From the NCBI RefSeq assembly GCF_902167145.1, contig NW_023367385.1:1-64000 (forward strand): DNA of 64,000 nt. The letters run 5' to 3'. This document shows, piece after piece, positions 12,440 through 26,245 of the stretch. Position 1 is the stretch's first letter; the number at the start of each line of letters is the position of its first letter. The translations under genes were made by a program, and so were the position numbers. Source of the stretch: Zea mays (taxonomy: Eukaryota > Streptophyta > Magnoliopsida > Poales > Poaceae). The notes below the pieces were generated by a model. The model was given only the letters and a program-made list of their open reading frames with translations, was not told the origin of the DNA and did not search any database.

Positions 12440-13970
12440 GGATTTCTGGTGGAAACCATTTCTTGGTCTAAAATCCGTAGGTGTTAGCCTCTAGTATTAT
12501 TGAAAATGGTCGCTCATGGCTATTTTCAAGGTCGCTCATGGCTATTTTCATAAAAAATGGGGGTTGTGTGGCCATTTATCATCGACTAGAGGCTCATAGA
12601 CCTCACCCCACATATGTTTCCTTGCCATAGATTACATTCTTGGATTTCTGGTGGAAACCATTTCTTGGTTAAAAACTCGTACGTGTTAGCCTTCGGTATT
12701 ATTGAAAATGGTCATTCATGGCTATTTTCGGCAAAATGGGGGTTGTGTGGCCATTGATCGTCGACCAGAGGCTCATACACCTCACCCCACATATGTTTCC
12801 TTGTCGTAGATCACATTCTTGGATTTCTGGTGGAGACCATTTCTTGGTCAAAAATCCGTAGGTGTTAGCCTTCGGTATTATTGAAAATGGTCGTTCATGG
12901 CTATTTTCGACAAAATGGGGGTTGTGTGGCAATTGATCATCGACCAGAGGCTCATACACCTCACCCCACATATGTTTCCTTGCCATAGATCACATTCTTG
13001 GATTTCTGGTGGAGACCATTTCTTGGTCAAAAATCCGTATGTGTTAGCCTTTGGTATTTTTGAAAATGGTCATTCATGGCTATTTTCGACAAAAATGGGG
13101 GTTGTGTGGCCATTGATCATCGACTAGAGGCTCATACACCTCACCCCACATATGTTTCCTTGCCATAGATCACATTCTTGGATTTCTGGTGGAGACCATT
13201 TCTTGGTCAAAAATCCGTAGGTGTTAGCCTTCGGTATTATTGTAAATGGTCATTCATGGCTATTTTCGACAAAAATGAGGGTTGTGTGGCCATTGATCAT
13301 CGACCAGAGGCTCATACACCTCACCCCACATATGTTTCCTTGCCATAGATCACATTCTTGGATTTCTGGTGGAGACCATTTCTTGGTCAAAAATCCGTAG
13401 GTCTTAGCCTCTAGTATTATTGAAAATGGTCTCTCATGGCTATTTTCATAAAAATTGGGGGTTGTGTGGCCATTGATCATCGACCAGAGGCTCGTACACC
13501 TCACCCCACATATGTTTCCTTGCCATAGATCACATTCTTGGATTTCTGGTGGAGACCATTTCTTGGTCAAAAATCCGTAGGTGTTAGCCTTCGATATTAT
13601 TGAAAATGGTCGTTCATGGCTATTTTCGACAAAAATGGGGGTTGTGTGGCCATTGATCATCGACTAGAGGCTCATACACCTCACCCCACATATGTTTCCT
13701 TGCCATAGATCACATTCTTGGATTTCTGGTGGAGACCATTTCTTGGTCAAAAATCCGTAGGTCTTAGCCTCTAATATTATTGAAAATGGTCGCTCATGGC
13801 TATTTTCATAAAAAAATGGGGGTTGTGTGGCCATTTATCATCGACTAGAGGCTCATAAATCTCACCCCACATATGTTTCCTTGCCATAGATCACATTCTT
13901 GGATTTCTGGTGGAGACCATTTCTTGGTCAAAAATCCGTAGGTGTTAGCCTTCGGTATTATTGAAAATGG
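12440..13970 (-). repeat. K180 tandem segmental copy 2 (offset 1640 bp)
   Basis: Second copy of the segment at about 10800-12330, nine monomers later. The near-identity over about 1.5 kb points to a recent unequal exchange or replication slippage. Confidence 0.7.
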
Positions 13971-14939
13971 TCGTTCATGGCTATTTTCGACAAAAATGGG
14001 GGTTGTGTGGCCATTGATCATCGACCAGTCGCTCATACACCTCACCCCACATATGTTTCCTTGCCATAGATCACATTCTTGGATTTCTGGTGGAGACCAT
14101 TTCTTGGTCTAAAATCCGTAGGTGTTAGCATCTAGTATTATTGAAAATGGTCGCTCAAGGCTATTTTCAAGGTCGCTCATGGCTATTTTCATAAAAATGG
14201 GGGTTGTGTGGCCATTTATCATCGACTAGAGGCTCATAAACCTCACCCCACATATGTTTCCTTGCCATAGATTACATTCTTGGATTTCTGGTGGAAACCA
14301 TTTCTTGGTTAAAAAATCGTACGTGTTAGCCTTCGGTATTATTGAAAATGGTCATTCATGGCTATTTTCGGCAAAATGGGGGTTGTGTGGCCATTGATCG
14401 TCGACCAGAGGCTCATACACCTCACCCCACATATGTTTCCTTGTCGTAGATCACATTCTTGGATTTCTGGTGGAGACCATTTCTTGGTCAAAAATCCGTA
14501 GGTGTTAGCCTTCGATATTATTGAAAATGGTCGTTCATGGCTATTTTCGACAAAAATGGGGGTTGTGTGGCCATTGATCATCGACCATAGGCTCATACAC
14601 CTCACCCCACATATGTTTCCTTGCCATAGATCACATTCTTGGATTTCTGGTGGAGACCATTTCTTGGTCAAAAATCCGTAGGTGTTAGCCTTCGGTATTA
14701 TTGTAAATGGTCATTCATGGCTATTTTCGACAAAAATGGGGGTTGTGTGGCCATTGATCATCAACGAGAGGCTCATACACCTCACCCCACATATGTTTCC
14801 TTGCCATAGATCACATTCTTGGATTTCTGGTGGAGACCATTTCTTGGTCAAAAATCCGTAGGTCTTAGCCTCTAGTATTATTGAAAATGGTCGCTCGTGG
14901 CTATTTTCATAAAAAATGGGGGTTGTGTGGCCATTGATC

Positions 14940-14955
14940 ATCGACCAAGCCATGA
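14940..14955. other. Orientation switch 2 (reverse to forward K180)
   Basis: Reverse sequence ends at ATCATCGACCA (14947) and forward sequence begins at AGCCATGAACGACC (14948). The two sides are in different monomer phases, as at switch 1. Only one or two bases of microhomology are possible. Confidence 0.85.
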
Positions 14956-17900
14956 ACGACCATTTTCAAAAATACCAAAGGCTAACACGTACGGATTTTT
15001 GACCAAGAAATGGTCTCCACCAGAAATCCAAGAATGTGATCTATGGCAAGGAAACATATGTGGGGTGAGGTTTATGAACCTCTAGTCGATGAAAATGGCC
15101 ACACAACCCCCATTTTTTATGAAAATAGCCATGAGCGACCTTGAAAATAGCCATGAGCGACCATTTTTAATAATACTAGAGGCTAACACCTACGGATTTT
15201 AGACCAAGAAATGGTCTCCACCAGAAATCCAAGAATGTGATCTATGGCAAGGAAACATATGTGGGGTGAGGTGTATGAGCGTCTGGTCGATGATCAATGG
15301 CCACACAACCCCCATTTTTGTCGAAAATAGCCATGAACGACCATTTTCAATAATACCGAAGGCTAACACCTACGGATTTTTGACCAAGAAATGGTCTCCA
15401 CCAGAAATCCAAGAATGTGATCTATGGCAAGGAAACATATGTGGGGTGAGGTGTATGAGCCTCTGGTCGATCATCAATGGCCACACAACCCCCATTTTTG
15501 TCGAAAATAGCCATGAACGACCATTTTCAATAATATCGAAGGCTAACACCTACGGATTTTTGACCAAGAAATGGTCTCCACCAGAAATCCAAGAATGTGA
15601 TCTACGACAAGGAAACATATGTGGGGTGAGGTGTATGAGCCTCTGGTCGACGATCAATGGCCACAGAACCCCCATTTTGCCGAAAATAGCCATGAGCGAC
15701 CATTTTCAATAATATTAGAGGCTAAGACCTACGGATTTTTGACCAAGAAATGGTCTCCACCAGAAATCCAAGAATGTGATCTATGGCGAGGAAACATATG
15801 TGGGGTGAGGTGTATGAGCCTCTGGTCGATGATCAATGGCCACACAACCCCCATTTTTGTCGAAAATAGCCATGAACGACCATTTTCAATAATACCGAAG
15901 GCTAACACCTACGGATTTTTGACCAAGAAATGGTCTCCACCAGAAATCCAAGAATGTGATCTATGGCAAGGAAACATATGTGGGGTGAGGTGTACGAGCC
16001 TCTGGTCGATGATAAATGGCCACACAACCCCCATTTTTTATGAAAATAGCCATGAGCGACCTTGAAAATAGCCATGAGCGACCATTTTCAATAATACTAG
16101 AGGCTAACACCTATGGATTTTAGACCAAGAAATGGTCTCCACCAGAAATCCAAGAATGTGATCTATGACAAGGAAACATATGTGGGGTGAGGTGTATGAG
16201 CGTCTGGTCGATGATCAATGGCCACACAACCCCCATTTTTGTCGAAAATAGCCATGAACGACCATTTTCAATAATACCGAAGGCTAACACCTACGGATTT
16301 TTGACCAAGAAATGGTCTCCACCAGAAATCCAAGAATGTGATCTATGGCAAGGAAACATATGTGGGGTGAGGTGTATGAGCCTCTGGTCGATGATCAATG
16401 GCCACACAACACCCATTTTTGTCGAAAATAGCCATGAACGACCATTTTCAATAATACCGAAGGCTAACACCTACGGATTTTTGACCAAGAAATGGTCTCC
16501 ACCAGAAATCCAAGAATGTGATCTATGGCAAGGAAACATATGTGGGGTGAGGTGTATGTGCGTCTGGTCGATGATCAATGGCCACACAACCCCCATTTTT
16601 GTCGAAAATAGCCATGAATGACCATTTACAATAATACCGAAGGCTAACACCTACGGATTTTTGACCAAGAAATGGTCTCCACCAGAAATCCAAGAATGTG
16701 ATCTATGGAAAGGAAACATATGTGGGGTGAGGTGTACGAGCCTTTGGTCGATGATCAATGGCCACAGAACCCCCATTTTGCCGAAAATAGCCATGAACGA
16801 CCATTTTCAATAATACCGAAGGCTAACACGTACGAGTTTTTGACCAAGAAATGGTCTCCACCAAAAATCCAAGAATGTGATCTATGGCAAGGAAACATAT
16901 GTGGGGTGAGGTGTACGAGCCTCTGGTTGATGATCAATGGCCACACAACCCCCATTTTGCCGAAAATAGCCATGAATGACCATTTTCAATAATACCGAAG
17001 GCTAACACGTACGAGTTTTTAACCAAGAAATGGTTTCCACTAGAAATCCAAGAATGTAATCTATGGCAAGGAAACATATGTGGGGTGAGGTTTATGAGCC
17101 TCTAGTCGATGATAAATGGCCACACAACCCCCATTTTTTATGAAAATAGCCATGAGCGACCTTGAAAATAGCCATGAGCGACCATTTTCAATAATACTAG
17201 AGGATAACACCTACGGATTTTAGACCAAGAAATGGTCTCCACCAGAAATCCAAGAATGTGATCTATGGCAAGGAAACATATGTGGGGTGAGGTGTATGAG
17301 CGTCTGGTCGATGATCAATGGCCACACAACCCCCATTTTTGTCGAAAATAGCCATGAACGACCATTTTCAATAATACCGAAGGCTAACACCTACGGATTT
17401 TTGACCAAGAAATGGTCTCCACCAGAAATCCAAGAATGTGATCTATGGCAAGGAAACATATGTGGGGTGAGGTGTATGAGCCTCTGGTCGATGATCAATG
17501 GCCACACAACCCTAATTTTTTTCGAAAATAGCCATGAACGACCATTTTCAATGACACTGAAGGCTAACACCTACGGATTTTTGACCAAGAAATGGTCTCC
17601 ACCATAAATCCAAGAATGTGATCTATGGCAAGGAAACATATGTGTGGTGAGGTGTATGAGCCTCTGGTCGAAGATCAATGGCCACACAACCCCCATTTTT
17701 GTCGAAAATAGCCATGAATGACCATTTTCAAAAATACCAAAGGCTAACACGTACGGATTTTTGACCAAGAAATGGTCTCCACCAGAAATCCAATAATGTG
17801 ATCTATGGCAAGGAAACATATGTGGGGTGAGGCGTACGAGCCTCTGGTCGATAATGAATGGCCACACAACCCCCATTTTGCCGAAAATAGCCATGAACGA

Positions 17901-20900
17901 CCATTTTCAATAATACCGAAGCCTAACACGTACGAGTTTTTAACCAAGAAATGGTCTCCACCAGAAATCCAAGAATGTGATCTATGGCAAGGAAACATAT
18001 GTGGGGCGAGGTTTATGAGCCTCTAGTCGATGATAAATGGCCACACAACCCCCATTTTTTATGAAAATAGCCATGAGCGACCTTGAAAATAGCCATGAGC
18101 GACCATTTTCAATAATACTAGAGGCTAACACCTATGGATTTTAGACCAAGAAATGGTCTCCACCAGAAATCCAAGAATGTGATCTATGGCAAGGAAACAT
18201 ATGTGGGGTGAGGTGTATGAGCGTCTGGTCGATGATCAATGGCCACACAACCCCCATTTTTGTCGAAAATAGCCATGAACGACCATTTTCAATAATACCG
18301 AAGGCTAACACCTACGGATTTTTGACCAAGAAATCGTCTCCACCAGAAATCCAAGAATGTGATCTATGGCAAGGAAACATATGTGGGGTGAGGTGTATGA
18401 GCCTCTGGTCGATGATCAATGGTCACACAACCCCCATTTTTGTCGAAAATAGCCATGAACGACCATTTTCAATAATACCGAAGGCTAACACCTACGGATT
18501 TTTGACCAAGAAATGGTCTCCACCAGAAATCCAAGAATGTGATCTATGGCAAGGAAACATATGTGGGGTGAGGTGTATGAGCGTCTGGTCGATGATCAAT
18601 GGCCACACAACCCCCATTTTTGTCGAAAATAGCCATGAATGACCATTTACAATAATACCGAAGGCTAACACCTTCGGATTTTTGACCAAGAAATGGTCTC
18701 CACCAGAAATCCAAAAATGTGATCTATGGAAAGGAATCATATGTGGGGTGAGGTGTACGAGCCTCTGGTCGATGATCAATGGCCACAGAACCCCCATTTT
18801 GCCGAAAATAGCCATGAACGACCATTTTCAATAATACCGAAGGCTAACACGTACGAGTTTTTGACCAAGAAATGGTCTCCACCAAAAATCCAAGAATGTG
18901 ATCTATGGCAAGGAAACATATGTGGGGTGAGGTGTATGAGCGTCTGGTCGATGATCAATGGCCACACAACCCCCATTTTTGTCGAAAATAGCCATGAATG
19001 ACCATTTACAATAATACCGAAGGCTAACACCTACGGATTTTTGACCAAGAAATGGTCTCCACCAGAAATCCAAGAATGTGATCTATGGCAAGGAAACATA
19101 TGTGGGGTGAGGTGTATGAGCCTCTAGTCGACGATCAATGGCCACACAACCCTAATTTTTGTCGAAAATAGCCATGAACGACCATTTTCAATGACACTGA
19201 AGGCTAACACCTACGGAATTTTGACCAAGAAATGGTCTCCACCATAAATCCAAGAATGTGATCTATGGCAAGGAAACATATGTGGGGTGAGGTGTATGAG
19301 CCTCTGGTCGATGATCAATGGCCACACAACCCCCATTTTTGTCGAAAATAGCCATGAATGACCATTTACAATAATACCGAAGGCTAACACCTACGGATTT
19401 TTGACCAAGAAATGGTCTCCACCAGAAATCCAAGAATGTGATCTATGGCAAGGAAACGTATGTGGGGTGAGGTGTATGAGCCTCTGGTCGATGATCAATG
19501 GCCACACAACCCCCTTTTTTGTCGAAAATAGCCATGAACGACCATTTTCAATAATATCGAAGGCTAACACCTACGGATTTTTGACCAAGAAATGGTCTCC
19601 ACCAGAAATCCAAGAATGTGATCTACGATAAGGAAACATATGTGGGGTGAGGTGTATGAGCCTCTGGTCGACGATCAATGGCCACACAACCCCCATTTTG
19701 CCGAAAATAGCCATGAATGACCATTTTCAATAATACCGAAGGCTAACACGTACGAGTTTTTAACCAAGAAATGGTTTCCACCAGAAATCCAAGAATGTAA
19801 TCTATGGCAAGGAAACATATGTGGGGTGAGGTTTATGAGCCTCTAGTCGATGATAAATGGCCACACAACCCCCATTTTTTATGAAAATAGCAATGAGCGA
19901 CCTTGAAAATAGCCATGAGCGACCATTTTCAATAATACTAGAGGCTAACACCTACGGATTTTAGACCAAGAAATGGTCTCCACCAGAAATCCAAGAATGT
20001 GATCTATGGCAAGGAAACATATGTGGGGTGAGGTGTATGAGCGTCTGGTCGATGATCAATGGCCACACAACCCCCATTTTTGTCGAAAATAGCCATGAAC
20101 GACCATTTTCAATAATACCGAAGGCTAACACCTACGGATTTTTGACCAAGAAATGGTCTCCACCAGAAATCCAAGAATGTGATCTATGGCAAGGAAACAT
20201 ATGTGGGGTGAGGTGTATGAGCCTCTGGTCGACGATCAATGGCCACACAACCCTAATTTTTGTCGAAAATAGCCATGAACGACCATTTTCAATGACACTG
20301 AAGGCTAACACCTACGGATTTTTGACCAAGAAATGGTCTCCACCATAAATCCAAGAATGTGATCTATGGCAAGGAAACATATGTGTAGTGAGGTGTATGA
20401 GCCTCTGGTCGAAGATCAATGGCCACACAACCCCCATTTTTGTCGAAAATAGCCATGAATGACCATTTTCAAAAATACCAAAGGCTAACACGTACGGATT
20501 TTTGACCAAGAAATGGTCTCCACCAAAAATCCAAGAATGTGATCTATGGCAAGGAAACATATGTGGGGTGAGGTGTACGAGCCTCTGGTCGATGATCAAT
20601 GGCCACACAACCCCCATTTTGCCGAAAATAGCCATGAACGACCATTTTCAATAATACCGAAGGCTAACACGTACGAGTTTTTAACCAAGAAATGGTCTCC
20701 ACCAGAAATCCAAGAATGTGATCTATGGCAAGGAAACATATGTGGGGTGAGGTTTATGAGCCTCTAGTCGATGATAAATGGCCACACAACCCCCATTTTT
20801 TTTATGAAAATAGCCATGAGCGACCTTGAAGATAGCCATGAGCGACAATTTTCAATAATACTAGAGGCTAACACCTACGGATTTTAGACCAAGAAATGGT

Positions 20901-23900
20901 CTCCACCAGAAATCCAAGAATGTGATCTATGGCAAGGAAACATATGTGGGGTGAGGTGTATGAGCGTCTGGTCGATGATCAATGGCCACACAACCCCCAT
21001 TTTTGTCGAAAATAGCCATGAACGACCATTTTCAATAATACCGAAGGCTAACACCTACGGATTTTTGACCAAGAAATGGTCTCCACCAGAAATCCAAGAA
21101 TGTGATCTATGGCAAGGAAACATATGTGGGGTGAGGTGTATGAGCCTCTGGTCGACGATCAATGGCCACACAACCCTAATTTTTTGTCGAAAATAGCCAT
21201 GAACGACCATTTTCAATGACACTGAAGGCTAACACCTACGGATTTTTGTCCAAGAAATGGTCTCCACCATAAATCCAAGAATGTGATCTATGGCAAGGAA
21301 ACATATGTGTAGTGAGGTGTACGAGCCTCTGGTCGATGATCAATGGCCACAGAACCCCCATTTTGCCGAAAATAGCCATGAATGACCATTTTCAATAATA
21401 CCGAAGGCTAACACGTACGAGTTTTTGACCAAGAAATGGTCTCCACCAAAAATCCAAGAATGTGATCTATGGCAAGGAAACATATGAGGGGTGAGATTTA
21501 TGAGCCTCTAGTCGATGATAAATGGCCACACAACCCCCATTTTTTATGAAAATAGCCATGAGCGACCATTTTCAATAATATTAGAGGCTAAGACCTACGG
21601 ATTTTTGACCAAGAAATGGTCTCCACCAGAAATCTAAGAATGTGATCTATGGCAAGGAAACATATGTGGGGTGAGGTGTATGAGCCTCTGGTCGATGATC
21701 AATGGCCACACAACCCACATTGTTGTCGAAAATAGCCATGAATGACCATTTACAATAATTCTGAAGGCTAACACCTACGGATTTTTGACCAAGAAATGGT
21801 CTCCACCAGAAATCCAAGAATGTGATCTATGGCAAGGAAACATATGTGGGGTGAGGTGTATGAGCCTCTGGTCGATGATCAATGGCCACACAACCCCCAT
21901 TTTTGTCGAAAATGGCCATGAACGACCATTTTCAATAATATCGAAGGCTAACACCTACGGATTTTTGACCAAGAAATGGTCTCCACCAGAAATCCAAGAA
22001 TGTGATCTACGACAAGGAAACATATGTGGGGTGAGGTGTATGAGCCTCTGGTCGACGATCAATGGCCACACAACCCCCATTTTGCCGAAAATAGCCATGA
22101 ATGACCATTTTCAATAATACCGAAGGCTAACACGTACGAGTTTTTAACCAAGAAATGGTTTCCACCAGAAATCCAAGAATGTAATCTATGGCAAGGAAAC
22201 ATATGTGGGGTGAGGTGTACGAGCCTCTGGTCGATGATCAATGGCCACACAACCCCCATTTTGCCGAAAATAGCCATGAACGACCATTTTCAATAATACC
22301 GAAGGCTAACACGTACGAGTTTTTGACCAAGAAATGGTCTCCACCAAAAATCCAAGAATGTGATCTATGGCAAGGAAACTTATGTGGGGTGAGATTTATG
22401 AGCCTCTAGTCGATGATAAATGGCCACACAACCCCCATTTTTTTATGAAAATAGCCATGAGCGACCATTTTCAATAATATTAGAGGCTAAGACCAACAGA
22501 TTTTTGACCAAGAAATGGTCTCCACCAGAAATCCAAGAATGTGATCTATGGCAAGGAAACATATGTGGGGTGAGGTGTATGAGCCTATGGTCGATGATCA
22601 ATGGCCACACAACCCCCATTTTTGTCGAAAATAGCCATGAATGACCATTTACAATAATACCGAAGGCTAACACCTACGGATTTTTGACCAAGAAATGGTC
22701 TCCACCAGAAATCCAAGAATGTGATCTATGGCAAGGAAACATATGTGGGGTGAGGTGTATGAGCCTCTGGTCGATGATCAATGGCCACACAACCCCCATT
22801 TTTGTCGAAAATAGCCATGAACGACCATTTTCAATAATATCGAAGGCTAACACCTACGGATTTTTGACCAAGAAATGGTCTCCACCAGAAATCCAAGCAT
22901 GTGATCTACAACAAGGAAACATTTGTGGGGTGAGGTGTATGAGCCTCTGGTCGACGATCAATGGCCACACAACCCCCATTTTGCCGAAAATAGCCATGAA
23001 TGACCATTTTCAATAATACCGAAGGCTAACACGTACGAGTTTTTAACCAAGAAATGGCTTCCACCAGAAATCCAATAATGTAATCTATGGCAAGGAAACA
23101 TATGTGGGGTGAGGTTTATGAGCCTCTAGTCGATGATAAATGGCCACACAACCCCCATTTTTTATGAAAATAGCCATGAGCGACCTTGAAAATAGCCATG
23201 AGCGACCATTTTCAATAATACTAGAGGCTAACACCTACGGATTTTAGACCAAGAAATGGTCTCCACCAGAAATCCAAGAATGTGATCTATGGCAAGGAAA
23301 CATATGTGGGGTGAGGTGTATGAGCGTCTGGTCGATGATCAATGGACACACAACCCCCATTTTTGTCGAAAATAGCCATGAACGACCATTTTCAATAATA
23401 CCGAAGGCTAACACCTACGGATTTTTGACCAAGAAATGGTCTCCACCAATAATCCAAGAATGTGATTTATGGCAAAGAAACATATGTGGGGTGAGGTGTA
23501 TGAGCCTCTGGTCGACGATCAATGGCCACACAACCCTAATTTTTGTCGAAAATAGCCATGAACGACCATTTTCAATGACACTGAAGGCTAACACCTACGG
23601 ATTTTTGACCAAGAAATGGTCTCCACCATAAATCCAAGAATGTGATCTATGGCAAGGAAACATATGTGTAGTTAGGTGTACGAGCCTCTGGTCGAAGATC
23701 AATGGCCACACAACCCCCATTTTTGTCGAAAATAGCCATGAATGACCATTTTCAAAAATACCAAAGGCTAACACGTACGGATTTTTGACCAAGAAATGGT
23801 CTCCACCAGAAATCCAAGAATGTGATCTATGGCAAGGAAACATATGTGGGGTGAGGTGTACGAGCCTCTGGTCGATGATCAATGGCCACACAACCCCCAT

Positions 23901-25534
23901 TTTGCCGAAAATAGCCATGAACGACCATTTTCAATAATACCGAAGGCTAACACGTACGAGTTTTTAACCAAGAAATGGTCTCCACCAGAAATCCAAGAAT
24001 GTGATCTATGGCAATGAAACATATGTGGGGTGAGGTTTATGAGCCTCTAGTCGATGATAAATGGCCACACAACCCCCATTTTTTATGAAAATAGCCATGA
24101 GCGACCTTGAAAATAGCCATGAGCGACCATTTTCAATAATACTAGAGGCTAACACCTACGGATTTTAGACCAAGAAATGGTCTCCACCAGAAATCCAAGA
24201 ATGTGATCTATGGCAAGGAAACATATGTGGGGTGAGGTGTATGAGCGTCTGGTCGATGATCAATGGCCACACAACCCCCATTTTTGTCGAAAATAGCCAT
24301 GAACGACCATTTTCAATAATACCTAAGGCTAACACCTACGGATTTTTGACCAAGAAATGGTCTCCACCAGAAATCCAAGAATGTGATCTATGGCAAGGAA
24401 ACATATGTGGGGTGAGGTGTATGAGCCTCTGGTCGACGATCAATGGCCACACAACCCTAATTTTTGTCGAAAATAGCCATGAACGACCATTTTCAATGAC
24501 ACTAAAGGCTAACACCTACAGATTTTTGACCAAGAAATGGTCTCCACCATAAATCCAAGAATGTGATCTATGGCAAGGAAACATATGTGTAGTGAGGTGT
24601 ATGAGCCTCTGGTCGAAGATCAATGGCCACACAACCCCCATTTTTCTCGAAAATAGCCATGAATGACCATTTTCAAAAATACCAAAGGCTAACACATTCG
24701 GATTTTTGCCCAAGAAATGGTCTCCACCAGAATTCCAAGAATGTGATCTATGGCAAGGAAACATATGTCGGGTGAGGTGTACGAGCCTCTGGTCGATGAT
24801 CAATGGCCACAGAACCCCCATTTTGCCGAAAATAGCCATGAACGACCATTTTCAATAATACCGAAGGCTAACACGTACGAGTTTTTGACCAAGAAATGGT
24901 CTCCACCAAAAATCCAAGAATGTGATCTATGGCAAGGAAACATATGTGGGGTGAGATTTATGAGCCTCTAGTCGATGATAAATGGCCACACAACCCCCAT
25001 TTTTTATGAAAATAGCCATGAGCGACCATTTTCAATAATATTAGAGGCTAAGACCTACGGATTTTTGACCAAGAAATGGTCTCCACCAGAAATCCAAGAA
25101 TGTGATCTATGGCAAGGAAACATATGTGGGGTGAGGTGTATGAGCCTCTGGTCGATGATCAATGGCCACACAACCCCCATTTTTGTCGAAAATAGCCATG
25201 AATGACCATTTACAATAATATCGAAGGCTAACACCTACGGATTTTTGACCAAGAAATGGTCTCCACCAGAAATCCAAGAATGTGATCTACGACAAGGAAA
25301 CATATGTGGGGTGAGGTGTATGAGCCTCTGGTCGACGATCAATGGCCACACAACCCCCATTTTGCCGAAAATAGCCATGAATGACCATTTTCAATAATAC
25401 CGAAGGCTAACACGTACGAGTTTTTAACCAAGAAATGGTTTCCACCAAAAATCCAAGAATGTAATCTATGACAAGGAAACATATGTGGGGTGAGGTTTAT
25501 GAGCCTCTAGTCGATGATAAATGGCCACACAACC
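14948..25534 (+). repeat. K180 knob satellite block 3 (forward)
   Basis: About 58 forward monomers between the second orientation switch and the 5' LTR of element 1. Mixed subtypes occur: the standard TTTTTGTCG form, the one-base-shorter TTTTGCCG form, the GTACGAGTTTTT form and the 22-bp-duplicated form. Several stretches recur at about 921 bp spacing (for example 17287, 18208; 20028, 20951; 23311, 24232), equal to five monomers. The last monomer is interrupted after CACACAACC by element 1 and continues at 32892. Confidence 0.93.
25530..25534. repeat. Target-site duplication of element 1, left copy
   Basis: CAACC immediately before the TGTTGG start of the LTR. It is matched by CAACC at 32887-32891. 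A 5-bp duplication is standard for Ty3/gypsy integrases. Removing the element and one copy restores the usual CACACAACCCCCATTTTTT of K180. Confidence 0.95.
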
Positions 25535-25540
25535 TGTTGG

Positions 25541-25563
25541 GGACCTTCGGCATCCGAAGGTCC
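25541..25563. other. LTR-terminal hairpin
   Basis: Perfect inverted repeat with 10-bp arms GGACCTTCGG and CCGAAGGTCC around a CAT loop, 6 bp inside the LTR end. The same sequence is at 32259-32281 in the 3' LTR. An imperfect version sits near the corresponding end of element 2 (about 60423-60448). Its role is unknown. Confidence 0.8.
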
Positions 25564-25819
25564 TCAAAAACAGGATTTAACAGTGTTTCTGGAGTACAAT
25601 GTGTGAACAGGTATCCTCGGACTAAAGTCGGCATCGCTGTAGACAGAGCCGAAGGTTGATACAGAGCCGAAGGTGCGAGCAGGAAAGCTTCGGCGTGACA
25701 GCAAAGAGTGGAACCGACTTAAAGATGAAAAGGCTATTCAGACCTCGATAGACTACTACAGAATTATTATCAAATGTAAAGGGCATGAATGTAATTTTGT
25801 AAGGGCTGTGTCCCGTGCC

Positions 25820-25827
25820 TATAAATA
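25820..25827 (+). promoter_or_regulatory. LTR TATA box (element 1, 5' LTR)
   Basis: TATAAATA in the context CCGTGCCTATAAATAGGTG. It is conserved at 32543-32550 in the 3' LTR and, on the reverse strand, at 60154-60161 in element 2. It would direct the genomic and gag transcript, starting some 30 bp downstream. Confidence 0.7.
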
Positions 25828-26172
25828 GGTGAATAGTATCCCCGTACTGTTCACGCTGACTTGGCATTCGCTTTTTGCGTCACGCTTGTACTGTCATTCC
25901 CTTCCGATCGAAGGTACACTTGTAATTCAACAATGTTTCTGTTTATGCCTGATAATAATATATAATCGTTCATATTGTCTTTTATATCTTTTACATTTTC
26001 ACCTTCGTCATCGTTTAATGATTTTATGAAGGTACGTCCTTCATAACCTTCGTCCGTAAACCATTATATCCTAAGGGAAATAATGCTTCGGAGGACGAAG
26101 GACTATGACGATTAACATTTTCTGTGTTGCCTTGTTCTTAACTCTTAGCACTTGAGAACAAGTCCCCAACAT

Positions 26173-26190
26173 TGGCGCCCACCTCCGGTG
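26173..26190 (+). other. Primer-binding site (probable)
   Basis: TGGCGCCCACCTCCGGTG begins one base after the 5' LTR. The leading TGG pairs with the CCA end of a tRNA, as expected for a minus-strand primer site. I cannot say which tRNA matches. Confidence 0.65.
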
Positions 26191-26245
26191 AACTCACTTC
26201 CATTTCTTGAGCTTTTCAACACCTTCGGCAAGCATCACCTTCGTC

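Larger units (their letters stand above)
6702..14947 (-). repeat. K180 knob satellite block 2 (reverse)
   Basis: The same 180-bp satellite in the opposite orientation, about 45 monomers. Landmarks appear as reverse complements, for example GGTGTTAGCCTTCGGTATTA and TCACCCCACATATGTTTCC. The part at about 7680-10803 mirrors 1-2945 of block 1. The part at about 10800-13970 contains two tandem copies of a segment offset by 1640 bp. A monomer at about 7374 has lost about 34 bp between the CACATATG and GTGGAGACC landmarks. Confidence 0.93.
25535..26171 (+). repeat. 5' LTR of element 1
   Basis: 637 bp, starting TGTTGGGGACCTTCGG and ending GTCCCCAACA. By my reading it differs from the 3' LTR by two substitutions (near 25833 and 25894), an 8-bp length difference near 25975, and a replaced patch near 25643-25656. 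A TATA-like box lies at 25820-25827. Confidence 0.95.

Noticed and set aside
1..25534. CRISPR-like or phage-like repeat array
   Set aside because: Repeats are 180-bp contiguous monomers without unique spacers, and the surrounding elements are plant retrotransposons.
25468..25659. Short frame crossing from K180 into the 5' LTR
   Set aside because: It spans the insertion junction and has no counterpart at the other LTR.
26207..26245. Gag start upstream at 26207
   Set aside because: That frame opens with TTG, not ATG. The first ATG in frame is 26246, followed by a typical Gag N-terminus.
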